This document shows, one piece after another, positions 46,723 through 57,944 of a stretch of DNA of 64,000 bases (positions are counted from its first letter, which is position 1; every line of letters starts with the position of its first letter). The stretch lies in contig JASDFA010000006.1 of the NCBI GenBank assembly GCA_035772735.1, positions 25,833,501 through 25,897,500 on the forward strand, read 5' to 3'. The position numbers were made by a program, and so were the translations under genes. The notes under the pieces were generated by a model that searched no databases, was not told where the DNA came from, and saw only the letters and a program-made list of their open reading frames with translations. Source of the DNA: Datura wrightii. Lineage: Eukaryota; Streptophyta; Magnoliopsida; Solanales; Solanaceae.

Positions 46723-48035
46723 CCTTTTGTCATAATCTAACACTTAAAGTACTTTTTGAAATATTAGCCGAACACAAATTTTAAGAAAAACACGTCTCAA
46801 ATGATTTAGCTAAACATAAATTACTGTTATCGCAAAATACTTTTGATAAAAAGTACTTTTTAAAATAAACCGATTTTAATAGTTATGTATTTTGTAGGAA
46901 ATTTGGACCAAAATTCATAATTAAAAGGACCTTGACGATGAATATATTGCCTAGGTAGCCTAGTAAAGTTTGGGAAATTTGGTCCAAATTTTCTTATTAA
47001 AAAATGAATTGTTATCTCTCCTTTTATATATATATATATCATGCTTTACACTTGTGGCTCTTATAAATATGACCAAGTGCAAAGCTAGAGGTGAGCCAAT
47101 ATTTTCCTTTGCAGATGCATTTGCTCATTGGTCTTTGGGATCTTTTGTCGATGAAAAAAGATTTAACAAAAGAGAATACACAGTCATCACGACGACATTT
47201 TTCAACACCATTCACCAATCTTCCTTCGTTATAATTGAACCGAAAAACTTACTGATTTTTATATATGTATTATGGCAATCGAATTGCTTCTTGACAATGC
47301 AAGACAATAGAGAGAAATAGTACAAAGTACTTCCAATGTTTTGGATTGGACAGAATTTTGTGTTAGTACAAATTAAAGTGTGTAATGACATATATATAGT
47401 ACATGCATGTTTCTCTCATAGATACATATTTAAATTTGCCCCATGGAGTTCATCAGAGGCCTTAATTGGCAAAAAGATATGAACACAATTTTATCACATT
47501 ATTAGAGTGATGACGAGCTACATGAGGGTCACTTTCCTCAAAGTGGATGGGAGTACAATATTGCAATGGTGTCCCATCTAATTAACTTTTTGTTTGCTAT
47601 TTTGTCTTTGTTGAGAATTTTTTTTTCCATACAAATATTATAGATATATTTTTAAATATAAATTTCAAAATTTATAAAAATACAAATATCATATCATATA
47701 TTTTAAGATAATAAATTTTATTTTTTAAAAAAATTGTACTAATTCAAATTATTTTACATTACGTAAATTAAAACGGATGGAGTAAATATTAATCTACAAT
47801 ACGTCACAAAAGTCATGTTTTCTCTTTTTTCTTTTCCCAATCAGTATCAAGAAAGAAGAAATACGCTGGGCCTATATATGTACTTTGTGAATTTTTCTTC
47901 CTGTGCGTTAATTAAATTTCTTAGTAAAAGTTCAACTTTTTTTTCTTCTTTTTTTTTTCTCTTTTTTCTTTTTAAACTGTTTGTTTCAATTGTCGTATAT
48001 ATGATGAATAATGTTCGTCCAAACTTGTTTAGTGA
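46723..48035. other. AT-rich intergenic DNA, nothing convincing
   Basis: The longest open stretch (46,970-47,320) would give 116 residues with no recognisable domain and no supporting context. I do not call it a gene. Confidence 0.45.
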
Positions 48036-48209
48036 TACAGTACTTTTTCAGTTTCATTTATATGTTACACTTTCGTTTTTGCGCGAGTATAATTAAAAAA
48101 AAAATGAATAATATCTTTTTTTATTTGAAGATGTTTTTTCTTTAAACTTCGCATTATAAATTTACTCTTAATGTCATGATTTTAAACAGAAAAAATATTA
48201 AAATATTTT

Positions 48210-48627
48210 TGTTGGAAAAATAATTTTTATGTCTTAAAAATAAATAGAACATATTCTTTATTCTTTACTAGCCATGATTAATAGTAGTTAATCTTTTTTT
48301 ATTGGCCATTAACCTTTATAACCTATAAAAAATTATGAGAATTAACTTATCATTAGTATTTCTTGATCATAAAATTCAGATTATTCTCCCTATATGAACA
48401 TATTGTTTTTCTTGAGAGAGACGTGAAAAAAAAAAAGACTTCTTCCTACTTTTTGAGTTGTTGGTTTACCATCGATCTAAATTTTTTGTTAGATTCTAAT
48501 TCCTAATTTTATACTAGAAGAACTTATTGAATCTAGAGGGATACACCTATACTGAGTGAAATATCCTTAAGAATAATGTGGCACACCTTAAACTATGAAA
48601 ATTTTTGTGATTTATAATATTTTTCAA
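48210..48627. repeat. Left direct repeat (LTR-like)
   Basis: It shares long blocks with 50,403-50,904, including ATTCTTTATT...CTAGCCATGATTAATAG, AAAATTCAGATTATTCTCC and GATTTATAATATTTTT. The match fades at about 48,627. Confidence 0.65.
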
Positions 48628-50402
48628 TAATTTAAAGAATATTCCAATTGTATTGTTGTTGATCACATAAATAATCATCACGCGTTATGTTGGAGAAAGA
48701 AAAAAAGACTTACTTTCTGTAAGAACAACAGAGAAGCCATATGAGATACAACAGATATCATGGCAGTGACTATAGAGAGCACATCGAAGTGTGATGATCA
48801 ACAATGGCTAGCATACTGAATTCTCTATTCTTTTCTCACTCTCGTGGAGATGGTCCTTCAATGCATGCTTGCATATGATATATCTATAGATCTTGCATGG
48901 TTTTAAAGGTGATATCGTAGGATTCATGTTTTAATGTTAATTGTGTTTCTGTTATCATAAGATATGTCGATATGCTAATATTTCTATTATTTTTTGATAT
49001 TTGAGAAACATGATTACTTTAAATTTAAAACCAACAATAAAATCTTCGAGAAAAGAGTTAGAAAATTGACAATCTTGCTAGCTAAAAAACTAAATTGGAT
49101 GAAGCAGATGACATTATTGTTGTCGTCATTTTTTAAGTGACTATTATGGTCAGTGAGTGACTGGGTGATAGGCTTTGTCAATGAAGGAGAAGAATCTATT
49201 TGTCTTAGTGATTGAAGAATTACTCAAATTTTGAAAAAAAAAAAGAAAAAAAGTTCTTCTCAAACTCACATGTGGAAAAAGATATTAATTTTAATTGAGA
49301 TTTCATGTTCCTAAGATTTTAAAAGATTTCACTTGAGAAAGTTATGAGTGACTTTAGTCAAGAATAATATTATTTTGGTAAAAGAGTTTTGTAAGCAAGA
49401 TTAACACAATGTTTTTAGTTATGAATGAAAATGCTAGTAATATTTTGATTGATTTTTTTTTTTGATTCATGAAATGTTAATTTTTAGTAATTTTCTTGAT
49501 TGATCTTTGGAGTTGGCTGGTATTGAGGCTAAGAAATTTTGATAGGGTTTTAAATAAAATCAACATGTCAATATATTATGGTTGCCAAGTAGCATTAGAT
49601 GTAGTGAAAAAATTAAACTTTTAAGTGACGATAGAACACATGTGTTCAAAAAATAATGTGATAAAAAATAACTGCTAAGAGATGAAATTATACTCATAAA
49701 CTATGTGAAGTGAGAAGTGAATTTGACTATTTCTTTGACATAACCTTTGGGAAGAAAATTTATAAATGAAGCTTCAACGAGATTAATGGGACTTTTATCA
49801 AGTTGTATATCGAACATGATGGTAACCCAATCTATGTGATTGGAGATCTCATGAATTAGATTCATACGGATAATAACAAGTCATTGTTTGATCTTGTGCA
49901 CTATAAAATTTATCCCATCTATGATCTATTATGGTGTGAATAGTGCAAATCTACAAGAAAAGCGAGGTTGCGTTGTAAACTCTTAATCTATTACCATATC
50001 CTTTATAAGTGATGTATTACTTTGTAAAATATACTTGATGGATGAACCTATATGAGTATGGAGCAGTGCTGCTTCTATGAAATTATGATAGATTTCTAGA
50101 GCACTAATGAATACCAGGACACGTGCATGACCTTTTAGTGCAGAATCGCGATAACGACAAATATTTTACGAGTATAATGTGATAAAATAAGACTATGAGC
50201 TCACAAAGAATTCTTGATTCATAGAAGTTCTAAACTTCACCAATTCTTTTGCATTTTTAATTTTATTTTATCTAGGTCCAGTTCATAGTCTACAAGACAC
50301 TAGATTGGATGCATTACACTTGTACGGGGAAACCTAATAAAACTTCTTATTTTATTCTATTCCTAATTAATACAAAATATTATTTTTGAGATATTTGGGG
50401 AT

Positions 50403-50904
50403 TGTTCAGAAATAATTTTTATATTCCAAAAATAAGTTAGCATATATTCTTTATTTTTTACTAACCATGATTAATAGCCATAATCTTCTTTATTAATCAT
50501 TAACCTTTATAGCCTGTGCCACATTATGAGAATTAATTTATCATTAACATTCTTTAATCCTAAAGTTCAAATTATTCTCCCTATACATGAACACATTATT
50601 TTTCTTCAGAGAGACTTGAAAAAGAAAGCCATAATCCTAAAATTCAGATTATTCTCCATATACATGAACACATTATTTTCCTTCAGAGAGACTTGAAAAA
50701 GAAAGTCTTCTCCCTATTTTCTGAGTTGCTGAGTTTTCTATCAGTATAAAATTTTTATTATATTTTGACTCTTAATTTTATATTAGAAGAACTTGTGAAA
50801 TCCTGAAAAATATACCTATACCGAGTAAAATATTTTTAAAAACCAATACCATAAACACACATCATGCAACAAGAAGTTCCTTGATTTATAATATTTTTCT
50901 AACC
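50403..50904. repeat. Right direct repeat (LTR-like) with internal duplication
   Basis: It is the counterpart of 48,210-48,627 but about 80 bases longer, because the segment ending CTTGAAAAAGAAAG is present twice (near 50,560-50,625 and 50,630-50,705). Confidence 0.65.
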
Positions 50905-50909
50905 ATTTT

Positions 50910-51893
50910 TAAAATCACAAGTTCTGAGGAAAGGGAACAGATGGAGTAATACATAACACTAAAATATTATGCAATATATAAGAAAAAAGTTCATAAAATG
51001 GTATGCAAGTGAAAATATTTATATACTATTCTAAATTATAATGTACAAACAACGTTTTTCTTGATATATATGTTGTAAAAATTACTTTAAGCTAAAGAGG
51101 ATTGAAAATTTTAGTTTCAAATTTACTTTTTCTTTTAACTTTAAACGATTGTTGTGGCAGGAGAGGAGATAGATAGATTCAAAGAGGCATGGAGTTTCAT
51201 TAACCACAGCCACAAGTGAGGAAATCAAATCTAAACTAAGATATTGAATGGCCTAAAATTAACATCACTTTCAACTAAGTTATTGCTGATGTCGCCCAAT
51301 TATTAGATTTGCTACTTGGCATCTGCCTCTGTTTTAATTCCTATTAATCTTCTAATCTTTGGCTTTAATTTAGGTATTTGATATTAAAAATTTATTGGTC
51401 TAATTAATATGAATTTCTGGCAGACATGCTTATTAAGGGATAAAGCACTATATACTAAGAAATTTTATATTCTCAGAATTTAAATGCAAAACTTTAAATG
51501 CAAAACTCTAATTAACAGTAGGGAAATTCTAACAATCCCACGACATCTTTCCCTGATTATTCTAGTTTGATCTTGTTGCTCTTTCCTTACATGCATATAT
51601 CTCGTCTAGCATCAGTACATGAAACATGTATTATTATTGTTCGTAAAGTGAAGCGAAACTTTTCATACAGATTAATGTTTTATAAAATTATAGGGAACAT
51701 AAAGGTAAATCTCGTCTAATATTTTTCTTTTAATATTGTCTCTTCATATCCATGCTAGCTTTATTTTAGTTGTTCTAGATATAATTTTCTTCCATATAAT
51801 TTTAGATTTACTTTATTCCGGGCTGCCATCAAATGACTTTATTCCTAGTATCTTTATTCATCATGATTTTATACCTACTTACCTGTTACACCC
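50910..51893. other. AT-rich intergenic DNA, nothing recognised
   Basis: It begins with a GGGAACAGATGGAGTAA segment that may be the end of a small inverted-repeat element. No gene was seen. Confidence 0.4.
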
Positions 51894-53662
51894 CGTACTT
51901 ATATCGATTAATCTGACCTATGTATGTACATGTTATGAGTTAAATGACCATGTATTATACGTTGTGGAGGATCTGGGGTCGAAGGTATAAACGATCGATG
52001 AGCAAACGAGAGAAGCGGATGAAAGCTAGGCCAAATGGCCTACCGCGACGCGATAAGCCAAATAGGTAGGCTCTGTATATATGTTTTCCAACTCGTTTTA
52101 AGTCATTAGAGAATTTTTTACTCACCACTAAGCTTGCCCTTTTCTCTCTAGTTCTTGGGTTTATGGTAGAAACTAAGAAAAATCAAGGGAGCTCTCCATC
52201 AGAAAATCGAAGCTAGAATCAAGTTTCCGGGGTCGTAAAGCTCGTTGTGGTCGAGTTATTTCGTTGAATGTGGAAGTGGTAGGGCTGTGGAGTTGAAGAG
52301 GAGATTCTAAAAATCTCTAATGACCTGTCCGTCGTTACAGGATAATTAAGGCCTTAGCACCGCTTTTACATCTAAGTGTGCGATTAAAAACTTTTGAAAA
52401 GTCTGGATGAAAGACTTGTGTTTAGGGAATGAGAAGATGTGCAGGATTACCAAGCTATATATTGGTTAGTGGAGACCGCTGTAGTGGTAAGATTTTCGCT
52501 GCAACAAGACTGTCATGATGGCCGGAGGTCCGCCGTAGCGATAAAGAAGAAAACTATTGGGTCTGTCTTGATGAGGCTCTGCTTGCCATAGTGGATCCTC
52601 TAGAGAAGAAATGTACCGCTGCACGGGGCGATGTAAGGAAAAAAGTCAGTTTAAGTTAGAATTTTAGGATTTTCACCCCACTATTCTAAGGCACGAAAAA
52701 ATTGAAGAGTTAGGGCGATTTTTCAAGGAAAAAAGGGTTCTCCTTCCCAAGGTAAGAATTCTAGCTTGTTCATTCTCTCTTTTGATTCCCTAACAACTTA
52801 GAGGTAATGAGTGAACTTTAATAGTGACTTTTAGTTAAAGACCATAAGTTTTGAAAGTTAGGGATATTCGAATGAGAATGAGTAGGCATTGATACCTAGG
52901 CCTAAAAATGGGTAATTAACACTTTCTAGGATGAATGTGATTGTAGAATTTTATTTTTATGATAGTTTGAAACCTAGAACTTGGTTAAGTTGGAACCTTT
53001 AACCTTACAACTGTTTAAAGGGGGTTAGAGGAGTAAAAACTCCATGAACTAGGTTGGAACGATCATTATAGGTTTGAGTTATAATAATTTAGCCTATGAT
53101 TATCCAATTTAGATCGTAAACACGGGTAGAATGGAGTGGGTTAAGTTCCCAAACCCTTAAATCAAAGAATTAGACTATTGATTATTTTCTTAATGTCTTA
53201 TTGCTAGACTTTGAATGTTCGTAGGCGTTGAGAAAAGGTAAAGCTCCTGCGGAGTAGCTACATATTCCAATTTTGTAATCAAGGTAGATTATAGTTTACG
53301 AGTAGTTAGACTTTATTTAATAATTTGTATATTTGTGGTCTGACGAATATGATTAGTTGGTCCCCGGACACTAGTTTTACTAGAATTATGATGTGTTAGT
53401 TATACTTGTAGAACGAACTCTGAGATTATACCTTGTAGTTTTGATTGCTGTGAATTCAAGGTACATTCTGATGATCAATGTGTTTCTCTTAATTGTCACA
53501 TGCGTGATTGAATTATGGTGTATTGAACTTATATGGGTGAATGTAAATTGATATCTCTAAGCGGTCATGTAAATTGATCGATTGATAGCATATGAAATGA
53601 GAGAATGGAAGTGAATAACATGTTATTATCCTTCAATGAGCAGCTTGTGCCCGAGGTGAGTG
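51894..53662 (+). repeat. LTR-X, left part (related to the Ty3-1 LTR)
   Basis: It starts TGTTACACCCCGTAC. From about 52,320 it follows the Ty3-1 LTR in order: a Gly/Arg-codon-like GC-rich block, CTTCCCAAGGTAAGAAT, GCTCCTGCGGAGTAGCT near 53,250 and GCTTGTGCCCGAGG near 53,645. It is then cut by an inverted LTR pair and resumes at 56,582. No gag or pol is attached, so it is probably a solo LTR. Confidence 0.7.
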
Positions 53663-55973
53663 TGTCACGACCCGAACGGAGGCCTGGATCACGACACGGG
53701 ACAAGGGGCCGGGAAACCCCAAGTCGACCCATGGCATAAGCATACATCTAACTCAATCAAGAACTGAATAACCATCAATACAATCATAGTGGAAGTCTAA
53801 CTTGAATATAACATCAGAATATAAAATTCGAAGCTGAATATATAATATGTCTGAATAGCCTCTAATCATGACGAGTTGATGGGATAAGATCCCAATTGAC
53901 TCAACAAGCTAAAACTGAAATACATAAATAAAAGATGGATAGTCTAGTCCTCGGAAGATGAGGACTCACTAATACAACAACGCTAACTCCGATAAGTTGA
54001 CTAAGAGCGGGTCTGAAGATGAGAGTCGGGTCCTGTATCATGAAATGATACAACATAAAAGTATGCAGTCAATACGTAGAATGTACCAAGTATGCAAGGT
54101 AAGTAAAACAGCTAATATAAGTAAAATAATTTAATAAAACATAACATTAGAAAATTGAGAGTAGGACTTGCATGCATTCTTTCTGAAATCATGACTTCTT
54201 CATAACATAATGTAACATGCTTCATAACATTATAACTGGATCGATTGACTTAAAGCTGAATTCTGACATTTATAATTAAAAGCTGAACATTGAGTAAACC
54301 TTTTTTAGAACATGCATTTACATAAATCTCATAAGTAATGAATATGCATATCTGAAATCATGAGGAACAATGGGAGACTCGTCTTTTAACTGACATACCA
54401 CGATAGAGCTTACATGGTCCCGACTATTACACTCAACTGGGCAGAGCCGTCCAAAATCTTGCAAGAGCTAAGGACGCTACCATGATATTGATTTCAAGTT
54501 GAAGGCCCATTCGGGCAAGGGAAGCTCACAAGGGAGGTCCCAAATCATATAATAGTCTCAACCTACATTGGCGCGTAGTTCTAAAGCATAGGGTGATCGA
54601 CCCATCATAGCCTATTTGGTGCTAGGCAATACTCCCAAAAATATGCATATGCTCAACATCATATATAACGAAGCTCAACATCGTCTATTGATGAAGCTCA
54701 ATAATCAATACATCTCAAATACCAAATCATGCATATGAGAAGCTTTAGTTCAAAACATACCACAAGCTGAAAACATACTTGGGAGCCTTTGCTCCAAAAC
54801 CATGTGGTAAGCTATTCATAGGAAGATGTAACTCAAAACATACCACAAGCTAGAATGTAAATTTCAAAGTCTTTGCTCTAAAATACCGTGGTAAGCTTAG
54901 TTCGGAAAAATCATTTTGAACTTAACATGTGGGCATTGCCCAAAGCTTTATCATACTTAGAAACACTCAATTCTCATTGAAAACACAATTATAAATGTGG
55001 GTAGCTTCAAACCATGCTTTTCATCATAAGATCTCATCATTATCACATATACTTCGCAAATATCACTTTTCATGATCATCTCATCAATGGGCTTCAACAT
55101 TCATAAGGCTAGATATAATTTTAATTGAAATCATTACAAAGTTAGCCCGTGCTTCACAATTCGATAATAAAATCATAATCAATTCATACCCATGCGTAGA
55201 AATAGATAATTCATGCATTTAGGTAAAAACTCCATGGGTCAATCATAGAATTTCATACTTTTTAGAGAGGGATTGAGCATGGGTGTGGAAGAAACCACCC
55301 ATTCATAACCCTACATACCTGATGGAGACTGAATCTTACTCTCCCTTGAATGCCCAAAAAGAATTGAAAGAAATTGAAGAAGAAACCCTGAATCTCCCTT
55401 TTGATCACCTCTCTATCACTCTTCTATTCTTATGCATGCATGAATGAATACTTTAGGATAGTTTCCCCCTCTAAACCCACCTTTCATAGGCTAAAATGAC
55501 GTAGTTTAGGCTTTAGGAACTTAGGAATTACAAAAAGACCCTTACTAATTTTGTAGAAAATAACTGAGAGGTGGTCCTAACGGACGACCTGACAACTCAA
55601 TGCTAGAGGGCACGACTCTTCATATCAATCATCAAGTGCATTGCCTTATTTGCTCTCCTGGGTTTTGTAATGGGTCATCTCACGACTCGTTATGGGTAAC
55701 CACGACTTGGTCACCACTCGTTAAGTACACTGCCTAACTTTACTTTCTCCACTTATTTTCCCTCCCCATGGCTGACCCAATGTCTCGTGGGTCCTGACCA
55801 CGAGTCGTGGTCTCGCCCATGTGGTCTCAACTCTTCCAGGACTTCTTCTCAAAACCTAGGCTTTCCCCACGAGTCACCTGACGACTCGTGGGCTGTCTTC
55901 ACGAGTTGTGAGATGACTCGTCCTGAGGCTGCAACAACAATTTTCACTTTTTCCCGTTTCAACTCCCGGGTTA
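53663..55973 (-). repeat. Inverted LTR piece, nearly full length, - strand
   Basis: Read on the - strand it runs from near its start (55,973) through a motif array (55,935-55,585), the segment AAACTACGTCATTTTAGCC shared with the Ty3-3 LTR (near 55,490), and a CTGTATCATTTCATGATAC block, to the terminal GGGTCGTGACA at 53,663. The first ~30-50 bases expected of the LTR are missing. Its ~604-bp left end is complementary to 55,974-56,581. Confidence 0.7.
55585..55935. repeat. ACGACTCGT/ACGAGTCGT motif array
   Basis: About ten near copies of a 9-bp motif and its complement occur here (for example CACGACTCGT, CCACGAGTCGTGG, GACGACTCGTGG, CACGAGTTGTG). Spacing is irregular at about 15-45 bases, with interspersed GTACACTGCC words. 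It is the inverted counterpart of 58,030-58,450. Confidence 0.8.
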
Positions 55974-56581
55974 GAATTCAGCTTTGAGTCAATCGATCCA
56001 GTTATGATGTTATGAAGCATGTTACATCATGTTATGAAGAATTCATGATTTCAGAAAGAATGCCTGCAAGGCCTCCTCTCAGATTTGAAAGCTTATGATA
56101 TGTTATGAAATATTTTAAATGATTTACTTTACTTAAGCGGTTTTACTTACCTTGCATACTCGGTACATTCCATGTACTGATGATATACTTTCTATGCTGT
56201 ATCATTTCATGATACAGGACCTGACTCTCAGGTTCAGCCCCGCTCTGAGGAAGCTTATCAGAGTTAATGTCTACTTGTTGGAGAGTCCTCATCTTCCGAG
56301 GACCAGGCTATCTATCTTTTCCTTATTTATTTCAGTGTTCAGCTTGTTGAGCTAGTTGGGGTCTTGTCCCATTAACTCTTCCTGATTAGAGGCTTTTCAG
56401 ACATTCAGCTTCAGATACTTATTCTGATGTTATGTTAAGTTAGACTTCCGCTGAGTTTATATTGTTGATTCTTCAGTTTATTGATTGAGTTAGATGTATG
56501 TTTGTGGCATGGGTCGACTTAGGGTCTCTCAGGATCCCTTGTCTCGTGTCTACGATTCGGGCCTCCGTTCAGGTCGCGACA
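55974..56581 (+). repeat. Inverted LTR piece, 3' part only, + strand
   Basis: It starts GAATTCAGCTTTGAGTCAAT, the complement of 54,240-54,263, and runs to GGTCGCGACA at 56,581. It lacks the first ~1.7 kb of its LTR. Together with the left piece it gives a ~0.6-kb inverted repeat around a ~1.7-kb spacer. No target duplication is seen outside the pair. Confidence 0.75.
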
Positions 56582-57309
56582 TATATCTTCATATGCATAC
56601 ACTTGATTGCATTAAGTATATTACTGGGTTATAGTTGAGCTATAAGTTTTAGAGTTTCTAGTTTTCTCTATCCTTCTACAATCCTTGTTTTTTGACTTAG
56701 TTATAATATGATTGTTGCTTTACGTAATTGTTTATTTCACCCTTATATACTAGTGCATATTATTTGTACTAACTTCCCTTCTCTCGGGGGCACTTAATTC
56801 ATGCTACAGGTGCATATAGAGGCCCTGATCCCCCTTTATAGTAGAAACTTGTTGATTTCATCTATTGAGTTGGTATGCTTCTTTCTTTTTGGAGAAATTG
56901 GCCTAGACTAATAGTTTTGCGTATTCTTGAGTTTTTGTGTACAGTTGACGGATAGGCCGAGGGACTATTTTGACAATTAGAATTGTTACTCTTTAAAAGC
57001 TTTGTCGACTAGTGTTGTGGGTTGTATAGTTGATTGTTTATGGCCTTTCAGGTCTTTTGCATATAAGATATTGTTGTAGCCTTATCGGCTTGCCGTTATT
57101 CTAATTTGTTGAGTTGTGGCCTCGTCGGCGCTATCGCTGTTATTGTTCTATAGTGGAGACCTTGCCAGTCTATGTTCCCTGTATTTTCCATCAACTTGTT
57201 ATTGTGGTCTTGATGACCCAAATTTCTTTTTTATAATTGAGTTGCAGTGGCTTATTCGATCAGGTAGGCACCAGTACCAGTCGTGTCTCCACAGGTTTGG
57301 GGTGTTATA
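56582..57309 (+). repeat. LTR-X, right part
   Basis: It resumes LTR-X after the inverted pair and ends TTTGGGGTGTTATA, complementary to the TGTTACACCCC start at 51,894. No matching 5-bp duplication was found outside (TTACC against GTACT). Confidence 0.6.
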
Positions 57310-57311
57310 GT

Positions 57312-57944
57312 ACTGGTGCTTCTCGAGGTTGACATAAGACATGACTAAACCATCTCAAGCGACTTTCTTCTTATTTTATCCTTAATATGTACTACTTGTA
57401 TCTTCTGACGAATGTGGTCAACTTTAATCCTATTCAATATTGTATGACCATATATTCATCCTACCCTCCACATCTCTATAACACTTATCCTATGGATATG
57501 TTACACTTTAGCGGCCCAACAAATTCACTACTATATAAAAATTATTGGTCCTATAACTGTTATGCAAAATTTACCTTTCACTTTGATGGGTATCCTTCCA
57601 TCACATAACACACCAGTAACATTTCTCTATTTGAATCATCCAATTTTTATTCTATAAGCAACATCTTTATCTATCATTCTATTCTCCTAGAATAATGAGT
57701 TTAGATATTTGAATTGTCTGTATTTAGACACAACCCATACAGTCTCATCTTAATTTCGCTATTCTCATGTTGGCTAAACTTGTATTTCATATATTTAATC
57801 TTTTTTACCTATCCTAAGACTGTTACTTTCTAATGTTTTTTCATAGTTAGAGCTTTTGGCTAGCACCCTCCTTGTTTTATAAATTAACATAATATTGTCA
57901 GCAAATAATGTACACCATGAGATCTTTTGAATTATGTTTGTTAG
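57312..57944 (-). pseudogene. RTE-type LINE reverse-transcriptase fragment
   Basis: On the - strand it reads IQKISWCTLFADNIMLIYKT (from about 57,930) and then TLESNSLRIG, matching the polymerase core of plant RTE LINEs. The active site FADD is FADN (Asn codon 57,894-57,896). The remainder, down to LLGR near 57,505 and the GTTGACATAAGACATGACTA block near 57,330, has many stops. It is cut on the right by the Ty3-3 LTR. Confidence 0.8.

Larger units (their letters stand above)
48210..50904. mobile_element. Putative non-autonomous LTR element (no gag or pol)
   Basis: Two direct repeats (48,210-~48,627 and 50,403-~50,904), both starting TGTT, flank about 1.8 kb that has no recognisable gag or pol. 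ATTTT precedes the left repeat (48,205-48,209) and follows the right one (50,905-50,909). That is a possible target duplication, though of low complexity. No clear primer site was found. The flanks look like two halves of a small GGATGGAGTA-type repeat, which would suggest insertion into it. A tandem segmental duplication is the alternative. Confidence 0.5.

Noticed and set aside
46970..47320. 116-residue open stretch on the + strand
   Set aside because: It has no recognisable domain, begins in a low-complexity Leu/Ile-rich run and has no supporting splice or promoter context. Stretches of this length are expected by chance in AT-rich DNA.
47760..47785. AAACGGATGGAGTA, resembling the end of a MITE
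   Set aside because: No matching inverted end was found at a sensible distance. A similar word at about 50,935 is discussed with the 48,210-50,904 element.
53663..56581. A DNA transposon with long terminal inverted repeats
   Set aside because: The inverted arms match the 3' part of a Ty3/gypsy LTR (shared blocks with 57,945-59,699), no transposase is seen inside, and no target duplication flanks it.
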